Source of the DNA: Oscillospiraceae bacterium
Lineage (GTDB): Bacteria > Bacillota > Clostridia > Oscillospirales > Ruminococcaceae
Assembly (NCBI GenBank): GCA_031253495.1
Contig: JAIRWC010000020.1
Span: forward strand, 1-61,952
Direction: 5' to 3'
DNA: 61,952 nt
Of the stretch, positions 46,764 through 55,106 are shown piece by piece (positions within the stretch are counted from its first letter, which is position 1; each line of letters starts with the position of its first letter). Position numbers and translations under genes: made by a program. A model generated the notes under the pieces. That model had not been told where the DNA came from. It ran no database searches and was given only the letters and a program-made list of their open reading frames with translations.

Positions 46764-49571
46764 TTAGTCCGCGAACAGTCTGACGTCAAGCAGATTAACG
46801 CCGAACGGCAGCTTTAAAACGAGGTTTCCCGCGCCGCCGAGCGGCTTTTCAAACCGCGCTTTTCTCTTTTTGAACCCCGTCGGTGAAGCCGTGGCGGGTA
46901 TTTTTATTTCCCCCGCCCGTTCCCCGCCGACGAAAACGCCTATTTCCCCTTCGCCGGCGTCCGTCGCCGCGCGAACCTCTATCCCCGTTACGCCGTCGAG
47001 CGACACGCCGAAAAACTCAAGCTCCCCCCCGAACTCGGAGCCGTTGATATAATGGCGTTTTCTTTCGCGGTCGTAGCGCATACGGACGTTGAACTTCCCG
47101 TCGTAGTCGACGGCCCGCGCGGTTTCGGTTAAATCGCGCGGCGGAATTTTCTCGCCGATTATGTCGACGTCGAAAGAACGGCGTATGTCCGCGCTTGACG
47201 AGGCGGCGTAAAACCTGTGCCTGCCCGTTTCAACGGCGAATTTCCCCCTTGTTACGTCCCAAAAACGCAGACGGTTTTTATTGAAAACGAACGCGATTTC
47301 CGCCGTTTCGCCCGGTTTTATCCCCTTTCGTATGAAACCGCAGAGCTGTTTTTTCGGGCGTTTTACCCTCGGTTCCAACGCCGTGAAATAGAGCTGGACG
47401 ACCTCCTCCCCGTAAACGCCGGAAACGTTTTTTACCTTTAACCGCGCCTCGACCGTTTTCCCCCCGTCCTCGACGGAAAAATCGGAATACTCGAAACTTG
47501 AATAGCTCAACCCGTGCCCGAAGGGGTACAGCGCCTCCCCTTCGAAATAGAGATAGGTCGAACCGCCGTCGATAATATCGTAATCCGTTATGTCCGGCAG
47601 CTCGCGTTCGCTTTTGTACCACGTTTGGGGGAGCCGCCCGGCCGGATTGTATTTCCCGGTAAGGACGTCGGCGAGCGCCGAACCCGATTCGGGTCCGCCG
47701 TGCGCGGTGTGGACAATCGCGGGGAGCTCCCGCTGTTCTTTGTTTATCGCGTAGGGGTAACTCGACGTTATAACCAAAACGCTCTTCGGGTTGGCCGCGC
47801 TTACGGAGCAGGCGAGCCTTTGCTGCGCGGGCGGCAGCGCGAGGGTCTTCCTGTCGTAACATTCCCGCGCCGTAACCATGGGGTTGTTCCCCGCGCAAAT
47901 AATGGCGTAATCGGCTTTTTCAGCGATTTTCGCCGCCTCTTTGACGCCGTCGGAAAGTATTTCCTCACCGAACAGCTTTTCTTTCGTAACCGCGTTCCCG
48001 AACGTCTCGTAAAGGCGGCCGTTCGCGTCGACGGCTATATCCCGCCCCCGCCACGTCTTAATAACAACAAAACCGAAATATTCGCCCGGGCGGAAAATCG
48101 TTTTCCCGAACCATTCATAAGTGTCGTTGCCATCGGCGTTTATAAAACCGCCGTCAAGCTTAAGCAGCTTGCCGTTGAACAACGAAACGTAGACCGCCTC
48201 TTCCCCCCACTCGATTTTTTTGAAGCGGCAGGCGGCGGTAACCTTATCCGCGCCGGCGGTAACGAACCCGTCTTCCCCCGTTTGGATATATTTGCCGTTC
48301 GACAGCGATTTGAGCGCCACCGTATCGCACCCGTCGTGATAACTCACGCGGTCTTTTCCGAAAGCGTCCCTCAACCCCTGCAAAACCGTTATGTGATAAT
48401 CGGATTTCCCCGTGTACCAGTCGGGATAATTCGCGTCGGCGAGCGGACCGACGACGGCGATTTTCAACCGTTCGCCGCCGTTTGCCTTAATCGGGAGCAG
48501 ACCGTCGTTCTTTAAAAGCGTTACGCACTCGCGGGCGGCGAGCGAACCGACGGCTTTGAACTCCGCGCAGTTCAGCTTTTCGTCGGGGATATCGGCGTAG
48601 GGGTTTTTTTCGGGCGGGTCAAACTCCCCCAACATAAACCTCCCCGTTAAAGTGGCGGTTACCGCCCTGTCCACGTCCTTTTCGCCCATCAAGCCCCGTT
48701 TAACCGCTTCAAGCGCGGCGGCGGCGGTCGTTTCCGCGCTGTCGCACATCGCGTAATTGCCCGCCTTTAAGGCGAGGGAAATCGTTTCGGCGTGCGACGA
48801 GCCGTATTTGTGGAACAGCACGTTCTGGGTGAAATCGCCGCCGTCCGTTACGGCGAACAGCATACCCCACTTGTCTATGCAGATTTTTTTGATTTCCGGG
48901 TTAATCATACACGGAACGCCCGAAAGTTCGTTATACGCCGTCATAAGCGATAACGCGCCCCCGCTTTTGATTGCCGGCTCAAAAGCCGCGTAATAATACT
49001 CGTACAGCGTTCTCGGTTCGACGTTGGCGTTATCCGTCCCGCGAAGCTCTTCGCGGTTGTTGCAGCAAAAATGCTTCAATATCGGGAAAACGCGCATATA
49101 CCGCTTATCGCCGCCCCTCATCCCCTTGGCGTAGGCGGCGGACATTTCCCCCGCAAGGAAAGGGTCTTCCCCGTAACCTTCCTCGTTTCTGCCCCAGCGC
49201 GGGTCTCGCAGCAAATCCACCGTGGGCCCGAACATCATCAGCTTGGAACAGGGTTCTTTTTTGTGATAAACGCGCGCCTCGGTACCCGCGATTTCGCCCA
49301 GCTCCCGCATTAACGCGGGGTCGAAGGTCGCGGCGAGCCCGACGGGCTGAGGGAACACGGTGGAATATTCCCCCGGTTGGCGCCCCACATAACCGCGCGC
49401 CACTTCCGTCCCGATGTTCCATTCGCCTATTCCGAGGCGCGGGACGGCTTTTTGGCGAACCGAAAGCATATTTACCTTTTCATCGAGGGTAAGGCGCGAA
49501 ACAAGGTCGGCGACGCGCTTTTTCAGCGGCAGCCCGGTATCGAGGAAACGGTATTTGCGTTTGTTTTTCAT
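46764..49571 (-). CDS. Glycoside hydrolase family 3 beta-glycosidase with inserted and C-terminal accessory domains
   Basis: A 935-residue GH3 enzyme without signal peptide, so probably cytoplasmic. The N-terminal barrel (about 1-300) has DLLRDPRWGRNEEGYGEDP, LKHFCCNNREELRGTDNAN and the nucleophile region GMLFAVTDGGDF. The second domain (ARECVTLLKNDGLLPIKA, CAGNNPMVTARECYDRKTL) is interrupted at about 400-530 by a segment (ALKSLSNGKYIQTGEDGF) that resembles a fascin-like beta-trefoil. A fibronectin-type III-like domain (LYPFGHGLSYSSFEYSD onward) follows and a C-terminal CBM6-like module (about 840-935) ends the protein. Likely acts on beta-glucosides or xylosides; specificity unknown. Confidence 0.88.
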   Translation of the reverse strand: MKNKRKYRFLDTGLPLKKRVADLVSRLTLDEKVNMLSVRQKAVPRLGIGEWNIGTEVARGYVGRQPGEYSTVFPQPVGLAATFDPALMRELGEIAGTEARVYHKKEPCSKLMMFGPTVDLLRDPRWGRNEEGYGEDPFLAGEMSAAYAKGMRGGDKRYMRVFPILKHFCCNNREELRGTDNANVEPRTLYEYYYAAFEPAIKSGGALSLMTAYNELSGVPCMINPEIKKICIDKWGMLFAVTDGGDFTQNVLFHKYGSSHAETISLALKAGNYAMCDSAETTAAAALEAVKRGLMGEKDVDRAVTATLTGRFMLGEFDPPEKNPYADIPDEKLNCAEFKAVGSLAARECVTLLKNDGLLPIKANGGERLKIAVVGPLADANYPDWYTGKSDYHITVLQGLRDAFGKDRVSYHDGCDTVALKSLSNGKYIQTGEDGFVTAGADKVTAACRFKKIEWGEEAVYVSLFNGKLLKLDGGFINADGNDTYEWFGKTIFRPGEYFGFVVIKTWRGRDIAVDANGRLYETFGNAVTKEKLFGEEILSDGVKEAAKIAEKADYAIICAGNNPMVTARECYDRKTLALPPAQQRLACSVSAANPKSVLVITSSYPYAINKEQRELPAIVHTAHGGPESGSALADVLTGKYNPAGRLPQTWYKSERELPDITDYDIIDGGSTYLYFEGEALYPFGHGLSYSSFEYSDFSVEDGGKTVEARLKVKNVSGVYGEEVVQLYFTALEPRVKRPKKQLCGFIRKGIKPGETAEIAFVFNKNRLRFWDVTRGKFAVETGRHRFYAASSSADIRRSFDVDIIGEKIPPRDLTETARAVDYDGKFNVRMRYDRERKRHYINGSEFGGELEFFGVSLDGVTGIEVRAATDAGEGEIGVFVGGERAGEIKIPATASPTGFKKRKARFEKPLGGAGNLVLKLPFGVNLLDVRLFAD

Positions 49572-49634
49572 GCCGCGGCTCCGTTCTTGATTCGCCGTTT
49601 AACGCGATTAAACGGGAAACGGTATTGTTACGGT

Positions 49635-49665
49635 TCGGGGCGCAACCGCTTCCGGCGCGCCCCGA
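49635..49665 (-). terminator. Hairpin behind the GGDEF gene
   Basis: Arms 49635-49643 and 49657-49665 form a 9-bp GC-rich stem with a 13-base loop, in the gap between the GGDEF stop and the GH3 start. Probably terminates the GGDEF transcript. Confidence 0.55.
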
Positions 49666-49687
49666 TTGAATCTTAATCAAATAAAGG

Positions 49688-51589
49688 CTAATTTTCGATA
49701 AACCCGTAATTGCGTTTGCCGCCTTTTTTAATCTTATACATGGCGTCGTCCGCCGCCCCGATAATCTCTTCAATCCGTTTGGAGGCGTCGCTGACCACGG
49801 TTACGCCGATGCTCGCGTCCATGGTGATACGTTCGCCCGTGTCGGAAGCGTACCCCTCTTTAAGCCGCTCCAAAATCTCTTCCGCTATCCTCGCGGGGTC
49901 GTTGGCCTCGCAATTCTTCACGCAGACCACGAACTCGTCGCCGCCGTAACGCCCCACTATCCCGAACCCCTGAACGATGTTCTGAAGGGTTCCGGCGGTG
50001 AACTTCAGCACCTGGTCGCCCGTGGCGTGGCTGTAATTGTCGTTGTAATCCTTAAAGTCGTCGATATCCACGAAAAGCACCGCGAATTGGTCATGGCGCG
50101 CCGCGATAAGGTCGATTTCGTTCTCTATCAGGCTTTCGACGGAATCGCGGTTATAAACGCCGGTGAGCGCGTCGTAACTCGCCCTCGTCGTTAAGATTTC
50201 CTCGCTCTTTTTCGCCCTGTCGATATCCACCATAACGCCCACGATTTTCTGTATCTCGCCGTTGGCGTCCTTAATGGAGGCGGTGCGGATTAAAACCCAC
50301 GTGTAATCGCCGTATATGTTTTTAATCCTGTATTCGTTGCGTTTAAAGTCCCCGCCCTTGCCTAATTTCTCCAAGTCCGAGCGGTAACGCGGGGCGTCGT
50401 CCGGATGAACCTTGCACTTTAACAAAAAGCTGTCGCCGAAGTGTTCGGAAGGGGCGCGGTAACTGAACCTTTTGTTAAAGTTGTTTGAAAACGCCACTTC
50501 GTTATTTTTCAGGTTCCACTCGAATATGATGTTGTCGGACATTTCGATAATCGTCCGGTAACGCGATTCGCTGACTACTATATCGTCAATCAGGTCGTTG
50601 AACAGCCGGGCGATTTCCCCGTACTCGTTCTTGGACATGACGTTGATTCTCGCGTCGTGGTCGCCGCGCCGTATTTGCATAATGGTTCTTGAAATGACGT
50701 TCAGCGGCTTTGTGAACGCCGAAACCGTGATAACCGTCAGCACGACGCCCGCCACGCATATAATCACGGTAAGCACGGTTATTATCCCCGTCGCTTTGGA
50801 AGCCGCCCTCCTCGCTTCGCTTACGTCGCCCACCGTAACGACCTCCCACCCGGCGTCGTCGCCGTCGACGGTTATTTTGGAATATCCCGCCGCCCTTTTA
50901 TGCCCGCCCACGGAAAATTCCCTTGACGCGGACGAATCGACCGCCTTTACTATTTCGCCGTATTCCGCCGCTTTGTCAATCGCGGTTCGCGACAGCGACG
51001 AAAGCTCGCCCATCATCATGCCCTCGTCGACGACGTTTTTGTTCGGGTCAACCAGCACAATCCTGCCGTTATGGGGGAGAGACGCGGCGTTCGCGAAGCT
51101 TTTGACGCCGTCGCCCGAATATATGACAATCAGTATATTTTCGCCGATTTCTTCCTTGACCGTAACCACAAAGTCGGCGGTCGGAAATTTTTCGGCCGAA
51201 GTATGGACGTAAGCCTTTCCGCTTTCGTTTTCGAGCGCGGCTTGAACGTCAAATTCCCCGCCCGCGGACAGCTTGACATTCCCGCCGCCGTCCGTGATAA
51301 CGACGCCGACGACGTCCGAACGCGACGCGACGGTTTTAATAAAGGGTTCCAAATCCCCGCCGTCCCCGATATTCTCGATATTCGCCGTTATCGCCGAAAA
51401 CCCGCTTTCCGCGGCTTTGATATACAGCGAAACGTTCGCCGCCTGCTTTTGCGCCGCGTCGTTAATCAAACTCACATATTCCCTCTCGGTTTCGTTTCCG
51501 AGGGTGGAAGACGTGAAAACGGAAAAGACGATTACCGCCGCCATGGCGAAAAACCCGAAAATAAAAGTGAGAAAGGTTTTGATTTTCAT
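49688..51589 (-). CDS. Membrane diguanylate cyclase (dCache-HAMP-PAS-GGDEF)
   Basis: A 633-residue sensor that makes cyclic di-GMP. Order: membrane helix (about 7-29), extracellular Cache-like sensor (about 35-265), second helix (about 268-292), HAMP (FTKPLNVISRTIMQIRRGDH), PAS domain (YRTIIEMSDNIIFEWNLKNN onward) with PAC (NIYGDYTWVLIRTASIKDAN), and GGDEF (YDALTGVYNRDSVESLIE; active site RYGGDEFVVCV). The inhibitory RxxD site is absent (VQGFGIVGRYGGDEF), so product inhibition is not expected. The ligand of the sensor is unknown. A promoter lies upstream. Confidence 0.93.
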   Translation of the reverse strand: MKIKTFLTFIFGFFAMAAVIVFSVFTSSTLGNETEREYVSLINDAAQKQAANVSLYIKAAESGFSAITANIENIGDGGDLEPFIKTVASRSDVVGVVITDGGGNVKLSAGGEFDVQAALENESGKAYVHTSAEKFPTADFVVTVKEEIGENILIVIYSGDGVKSFANAASLPHNGRIVLVDPNKNVVDEGMMMGELSSLSRTAIDKAAEYGEIVKAVDSSASREFSVGGHKRAAGYSKITVDGDDAGWEVVTVGDVSEARRAASKATGIITVLTVIICVAGVVLTVITVSAFTKPLNVISRTIMQIRRGDHDARINVMSKNEYGEIARLFNDLIDDIVVSESRYRTIIEMSDNIIFEWNLKNNEVAFSNNFNKRFSYRAPSEHFGDSFLLKCKVHPDDAPRYRSDLEKLGKGGDFKRNEYRIKNIYGDYTWVLIRTASIKDANGEIQKIVGVMVDIDRAKKSEEILTTRASYDALTGVYNRDSVESLIENEIDLIAARHDQFAVLFVDIDDFKDYNDNYSHATGDQVLKFTAGTLQNIVQGFGIVGRYGGDEFVVCVKNCEANDPARIAEEILERLKEGYASDTGERITMDASIGVTVVSDASKRIEEIIGAADDAMYKIKKGGKRNYGFIEN

Positions 51590-51661
51590 GGAAACACCCC
51601 TTTAAACTGTGAACAAAACTAAATCTAACTAATATTACCACAAAAATTTTAAAAAGTAAAC

Positions 51662-51691
51662 ATTATAACCGCTTTTTGTAAAACTTCACAA
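51662..51691 (-). promoter_or_regulatory. Probable promoter of the GGDEF gene
   Basis: Minus strand TTGTGA (51686-51691), 18-base spacer, TATAAT (51662-51667), about 70 bases before the ATG in a very AT-rich region (51600-51730). Confidence 0.55.
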
Positions 51692-51749
51692 ACATTTTTT
51701 AAAAAAATTGTGCAATTTAATGATAAAACCGTTTTCGGGCAAACCGAAC

Positions 51750-51780
51750 GGCGGCGGTCATAACGACCGCCGCCTTTTTT
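51750..51780. terminator. Hairpin at the end of the GH130 gene
   Basis: A perfect 10-bp stem (51750-51759 with 51765-51774) and 5-base loop. It is followed on the plus strand by six T residues that run into the GH130 stop codon. On the minus strand, where GH130 is transcribed, there is no U tract, so its direction is puzzling; it probably ends GH130 without a U run or blocks antisense transcription. Confidence 0.6.
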
Positions 51781-52772
51781 CACGAATGTTCCTTCACGTA
51801 TTCGACCAGCTCGTCCGCGTTCGCGAACGCCAGCCCCACATGGGTGTCGGCGCACCCGTAATAAATCGCCAGCCTGCCCGTGTCGGGGTCGCAAAGCGCG
51901 GCGCAGGGGAACGCGACGTTCGGGACGTCGCCCGTACATTCGTAAATAGTCTGCGGGCTTAACAGGTATTCTTGGCAACGGTACTTGACCTTCCACGGCT
52001 CGTCAATGTCGAGGACGGCCGCCCCGAAGCTGTAGACAAACCCGTTGCAGGATTCCAAAACGCCGTGATAGATACAAAGCCAGCCCTCGCTCGTTTCAAT
52101 CGGTATGGGCCCCGCGCCGATTTTCTTCGACTCCCAGCCGTTCTTCGGCGCCATGACGTGGCGGTGTTCCCCCCAATATTTCATGTCTGGCGATTGCGAA
52201 ATGTAAATGTCCCCAAACGGCGTGTGCCCCGAGTCCGACGGGCGGCTGAACATCACGTATTTCCCGTTGATTTTCCGAGGGAACAGCACCCCGTTTCGGT
52301 TGAACGGCAAAAAGGCGTTCTCGCACTGGCGGAATTCCTTGAAATCGAAGGTGTAGCCCACGCCTATCGTCGGTTTCCACCCGTAAGCGTTGCACCACGT
52401 TACCCACCAGCGGTCCTCAATGAACACCACCCGCGGGTCATAGCCGTACTGCCACGGGTTCGCCTCGGCGGTTTTCGCGTCGTCGTTGAGCCAGTCTATG
52501 CGCTCCTCCGATAGCTCCCAGTTAATCGCGTCGTCTGAAAACCCGACGTGCAACTGCATATTCCTCCGCTTGTCGTCAACGCGAAACACCCCCGCGAATT
52601 TTTCCCCGAAAGGCACCACCGCGCTGTTGAAAATCGAGTTGCCGCACTTCAGTTGGTCGCGCTTTATAATGGGGTTCCCCGAATACCGCCGCACGACCTC
52701 GTTACAGCCCGCGGGCTTTTCCTCCCACGGAATGTTCGGCAGGGAGTTTAAGCCGATTATCTTCACGCTCAT
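51780..52772 (-). CDS. GH130 family beta-mannoside phosphorylase-like enzyme
   Basis: A 330-residue glycoside phosphorylase of family GH130, which splits beta-mannosides with phosphate to give mannose 1-phosphate. Landmarks: [38 protein letters not shown], the catalytic aspartate region [20 protein letters not shown] and [20 protein letters not shown]. Cytoplasmic, no signal peptide. The start is two bases after the end of the leader cassette copy 2. It lies downstream of a small membrane gene and two lipoprotein genes, and near a phosphohexomutase that could process its product. Confidence 0.9.
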   Translation of the reverse strand: MSVKIIGLNSLPNIPWEEKPAGCNEVVRRYSGNPIIKRDQLKCGNSIFNSAVVPFGEKFAGVFRVDDKRRNMQLHVGFSDDAINWELSEERIDWLNDDAKTAEANPWQYGYDPRVVFIEDRWWVTWCNAYGWKPTIGVGYTFDFKEFRQCENAFLPFNRNGVLFPRKINGKYVMFSRPSDSGHTPFGDIYISQSPDMKYWGEHRHVMAPKNGWESKKIGAGPIPIETSEGWLCIYHGVLESCNGFVYSFGAAVLDIDEPWKVKYRCQEYLLSPQTIYECTGDVPNVAFPCAALCDPDTGRLAIYYGCADTHVGLAFANADELVEYVKEHS

Positions 52773-52855
52773 GTTTATGACCGTGCCGCTTCACCCTGCG
52801 CAAAACTCAATGAAAATCGCGGCACGGTGATTCGTCCTTTCTTATTTTTCAAACT
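52773..52855 (-). repeat. Leader cassette copy 2 (hairpin plus 16-codon ORF)
   Basis: Second copy of the 3344-3426 element, same length, on the opposite strand. It begins inside the last codons of the small membrane gene (the TGA stop is part of the shared sequence) and ends two bases before the GH130 ATG. Stem arms differ from copy 1 at paired positions, so pairing is kept; most of the loop is identical. Confidence 0.75.
52775..52825 (-). CDS. Putative 16-residue leader peptide (copy 2)
   Basis: GTG-started ORF reading [16 protein letters not shown], equivalent to the ATG-started ORF at 3374-3424. AGAAAGGA lies upstream at the same distance. The TAA is two bases before the GH130 start. Translation is inferred from conservation only. 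Confidence 0.45.
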   Translation of the reverse strand: MPRFSLSFAQGEAARS

Positions 52856-53016
52856 TTGCCCCCGTTATCCTTTTCGTTTTTCGGCTTTTTGGGGGACGAG
52901 CCGTTTTTCTTGCTTTTTCTCCCTAAGATGCCGAGGATAATCAAGGCGATTAAAGCCGCCCCCGCCGGAACGAGACCAATCAGCAAATTCGGCACGTAGG
53001 TCATCGGATTTATCAT
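52849..53016 (-). CDS. Small single-pass membrane protein
   Basis: A 55-residue protein: MINPMTYVPNLLIGLVPAGA and the rest of one membrane helix (about 8-33), then a Lys/Ser/Pro-rich tail (GRKSKKNGSSPKKPKNEKDN) predicted to be cytoplasmic. ATG 53016 has a perfect AAAGGAGG seven bases upstream, which decides the start against a longer upstream frame. Resembles the anchor or helper proteins of solute-uptake or lipoprotein clusters; no family recognised. Confidence 0.75.
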   Translation of the reverse strand: MINPMTYVPNLLIGLVPAGAALIALIILGILGRKSKKNGSSPKKPKNEKDNGGKV

Positions 53017-53097
53017 AATTCGCCTCCTTTTAAACGGGGTTCCGAAACGCCTTAGGGCGGGACCAAGCCCGCCCGAGCGTTTGAACGACAAACGTTT

Positions 53098-53985
53098 TTA
53101 TCCCACTTGCGTAACCTTCGCGTTGTCGGACATGACGACGCCGTTGATTTCGGTAACCCGGTCAACGTAATCCATGAACTTCGCCTCGTCGTAGACGAAT
53201 ACCTCGACGCTCGTCCAGTTAACTTTGAGGGTGTACGCGTCAAGCCCGTCGTTACGCATCTTCGTGCCGAACTTCAGCAAGCCGCCGCCGTCGTCGTCGG
53301 CGGCTATGTCAAGCGTGCCGTGTTCTTTCCAGAAATCGTTGATGGGCCAGGTTATCGTCGCCACATAGTCGGAACCGAACCCGAACCCCCCGGTTTCGTC
53401 AAACTGTTCGATAATGTTCATCCCGATGAAATCGAAATAGTGGTCGACCCCCCCGCCGAGCTGAATATACGGTTCCCACCAGGCGAAGTCGACGGGGTCG
53501 CCGCCGCCGCCCACGTCGTCAAGGTATAAGGTGGCGGTGATATGGCTGACGTTGCTCCAAAAATCGCCGTTTTGGCAAATGAGGAAGCGGTGGTCGACAT
53601 ACTCGCTTTCGGGGTCGGCTTCGTCTTCCTGCTGGAACGCCTGTTTTATCGCGTCTTTCGCCCCGTTCCTCTTAGAATTCATGTTGTCGCCTATGAAAAC
53701 CTCGGCGCCGCTGTCGCCGACGTCAAATTCGCGGCAGTTGAAGCTCAACGCGACGAATTCAAAATCCTGCGCTTCGGTCGGCAGGCTGCTTACCGGCGGG
53801 GGCGCCGTGTCGCCGCCCTCGGTCGGGGCGGCCGTATCGCCGCCTTCGGTCGGGGCGGCCGTGTCGCCGCCCTCGGTCGGGGCCGCCGTGCCGCCGCCTT
53901 CGGAAGTTCCGCCGCCGCCGCCGTTACACGCCGTTAAAGCGAAAACAAGCGCGAAGAAAAGTAACGCGGTTACAAACTTTTTCAT
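53098..53985 (-). CDS. Lipoprotein with glycine-rich start and tandem repeats, paralogue 1
   Basis: A 295-residue lipoprotein. Signal peptide MKKFVTALLFFALVFALTAC ends in the lipobox cysteine and is followed by a glycine run. A flexible Thr/Pro/Gly stretch contains a nine-residue unit of the type APTEGGDTA in about three copies, mirrored by a 27-bp DNA repeat near 53809-53899. The folded part (about 75-295) is related to the neighbouring paralogue: both have NGDFW-N and W-PYIQ-GGG motifs, Trp-rich beta strands and a V-V-EVFV-like end. This looks like a ligand-binding beta-sandwich on the cell surface, maybe carbohydrate-binding (inference). No family recognised. Confidence 0.7.
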   Translation of the reverse strand: MKKFVTALLFFALVFALTACNGGGGGTSEGGGTAAPTEGGDTAAPTEGGDTAAPTEGGDTAPPPVSSLPTEAQDFEFVALSFNCREFDVGDSGAEVFIGDNMNSKRNGAKDAIKQAFQQEDEADPESEYVDHRFLICQNGDFWSNVSHITATLYLDDVGGGGDPVDFAWWEPYIQLGGGVDHYFDFIGMNIIEQFDETGGFGFGSDYVATITWPINDFWKEHGTLDIAADDDGGGLLKFGTKMRNDGLDAYTLKVNWTSVEVFVYDEAKFMDYVDRVTEINGVVMSDNAKVTQVG

Positions 53986-54031
53986 GGTTATCCCTTTCCA
54001 ACCTTAAAGTCGGTTGCGCCGCACGTTTCAA

Positions 54032-54970
54032 TTACGCCAATGAAACCTTCACGTCCGAGTCGGCAGTGAATCCCAGTTCGGCGCACTTTTCAACGTATTC
54101 GTTGTATTTGTCCATGTCCTTGACGAAGATTTCCACGTCAACCCAGCCCACGTACAAGTCCAGCTCAACGTCCTTCTCGTCGAAGAAATCGTCGGAACGC
54201 CCGAACTGGATACCGAATTTCTGCAGCCCGTTGCCCGCCGTCCACTCCTCGCCGGAGGTGTCCCCGGGGATACCCCGCGTTTCGCCCCAATACCTATACG
54301 CGTCGGACACGTTCCACGTTATGGAAATCACGTTGTCTTTCCCGAAGTCGGGGAGTATGTCGCTGTCAATGTCGCCGCCGATATGCGCGAGGTTCACCTG
54401 GGTGGTATCCCCGTCTTGCCCCGGGGACCACCATTCCCACTTCGTGCCCACTTCCGGACCGCCGCCGATTTGGATATACGGTTGAATGTACCCGTAATGT
54501 TCGGGCTTGCTTTGAATTTCGCTGCCCTTGTCCTCGATGTAGAACTTAGCTTCTATACGGTCGATGTTGTACCAAAAGTCGCCGTTCTCGCTGATGATAA
54601 AGCCGTCGGGATTCCTGCTCGCGTTGTCGCCGTCCATGTTGGCGGTCTGCTGAAGCGGCGCCTGTATGCCGAATCTCGCGTCGCTCGGGCTTTTCTCGTC
54701 GCCTACGTTCTCGCCGATGCAAAAGTTGCGGAACGGGTCCACGGTAAATTCCATGCTCGTGAACTTAAGCACGCCGAAATCAAACGTCCTCGCTTCGACG
54801 CCGCCGGGAGCCTCGGTGGGAGGAGCCTCGGTGGGAGCCGCGGTGTCGGCGGGAGCCGAAGTGTCGCCGCCGCCCCCGGAGGTCGTTCCGCCGCCGCCGC
54901 CGCCGCCGTTACACGCCGTCAAAGCGAAGACAAGCGCGAAGAAAAGCAATACCGTTAAAATCTTTTTCAT
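54032..54970 (-). CDS. Lipoprotein with glycine-rich start, paralogue 2
   Basis: A 312-residue lipoprotein. Signal MKKILTVLLFFALVFALTAC matches paralogue 1 at all but three of the first 20 positions, followed by GNGGG-type glycine run and an APTEAPPTEAP linker. The folded part shares with paralogue 1 the pattern FIISENGDFWYNIDRIEAKFY, IQPYIQIGGG and a C-terminal YVGWVDVEIFVKDMDKYNEY, pointing to duplication. First gene of the cluster and closest to the palindromic operator. Probably carbohydrate-binding at the surface (inference). Confidence 0.7.
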   Translation of the reverse strand: MKKILTVLLFFALVFALTACNGGGGGGGTTSGGGGDTSAPADTAAPTEAPPTEAPGGVEARTFDFGVLKFTSMEFTVDPFRNFCIGENVGDEKSPSDARFGIQAPLQQTANMDGDNASRNPDGFIISENGDFWYNIDRIEAKFYIEDKGSEIQSKPEHYGYIQPYIQIGGGPEVGTKWEWWSPGQDGDTTQVNLAHIGGDIDSDILPDFGKDNVISITWNVSDAYRYWGETRGIPGDTSGEEWTAGNGLQKFGIQFGRSDDFFDEKDVELDLYVGWVDVEIFVKDMDKYNEYVEKCAELGFTADSDVKVSLA

Positions 54971-55002
54971 GTTTTTTCCCTTTCGTTCTTAAAATTTTAG
55001 GC

Positions 55003-55061
55003 TGTAAACCGTTTACATACCCTCGCGTTATAGTTTAACACGTAAACGGTAAATCCGTCAA
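55003..55061 (-). promoter_or_regulatory. Candidate LacI/CcpA-type operator and promoter
   Basis: A perfect 15-bp palindrome TGTAAACCGTTTACA at 55003-55017, of the type bound by LacI-family regulators, lies about 35 bases before the lipoprotein ATG. A second related site with GTAAACGGTAAAT is at 55042-55054, touching a -35-like TTGACG (55056-55061; -10 candidate TTAAAC at 55033-55038). Two sites around one promoter suggest carbon-source control (inference). Confidence 0.6.
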
Positions 55062-55106
55062 TATGCAATATCACTAAATATTGCGCGTTTTTTTTGAGTA
55101 TTTGTC

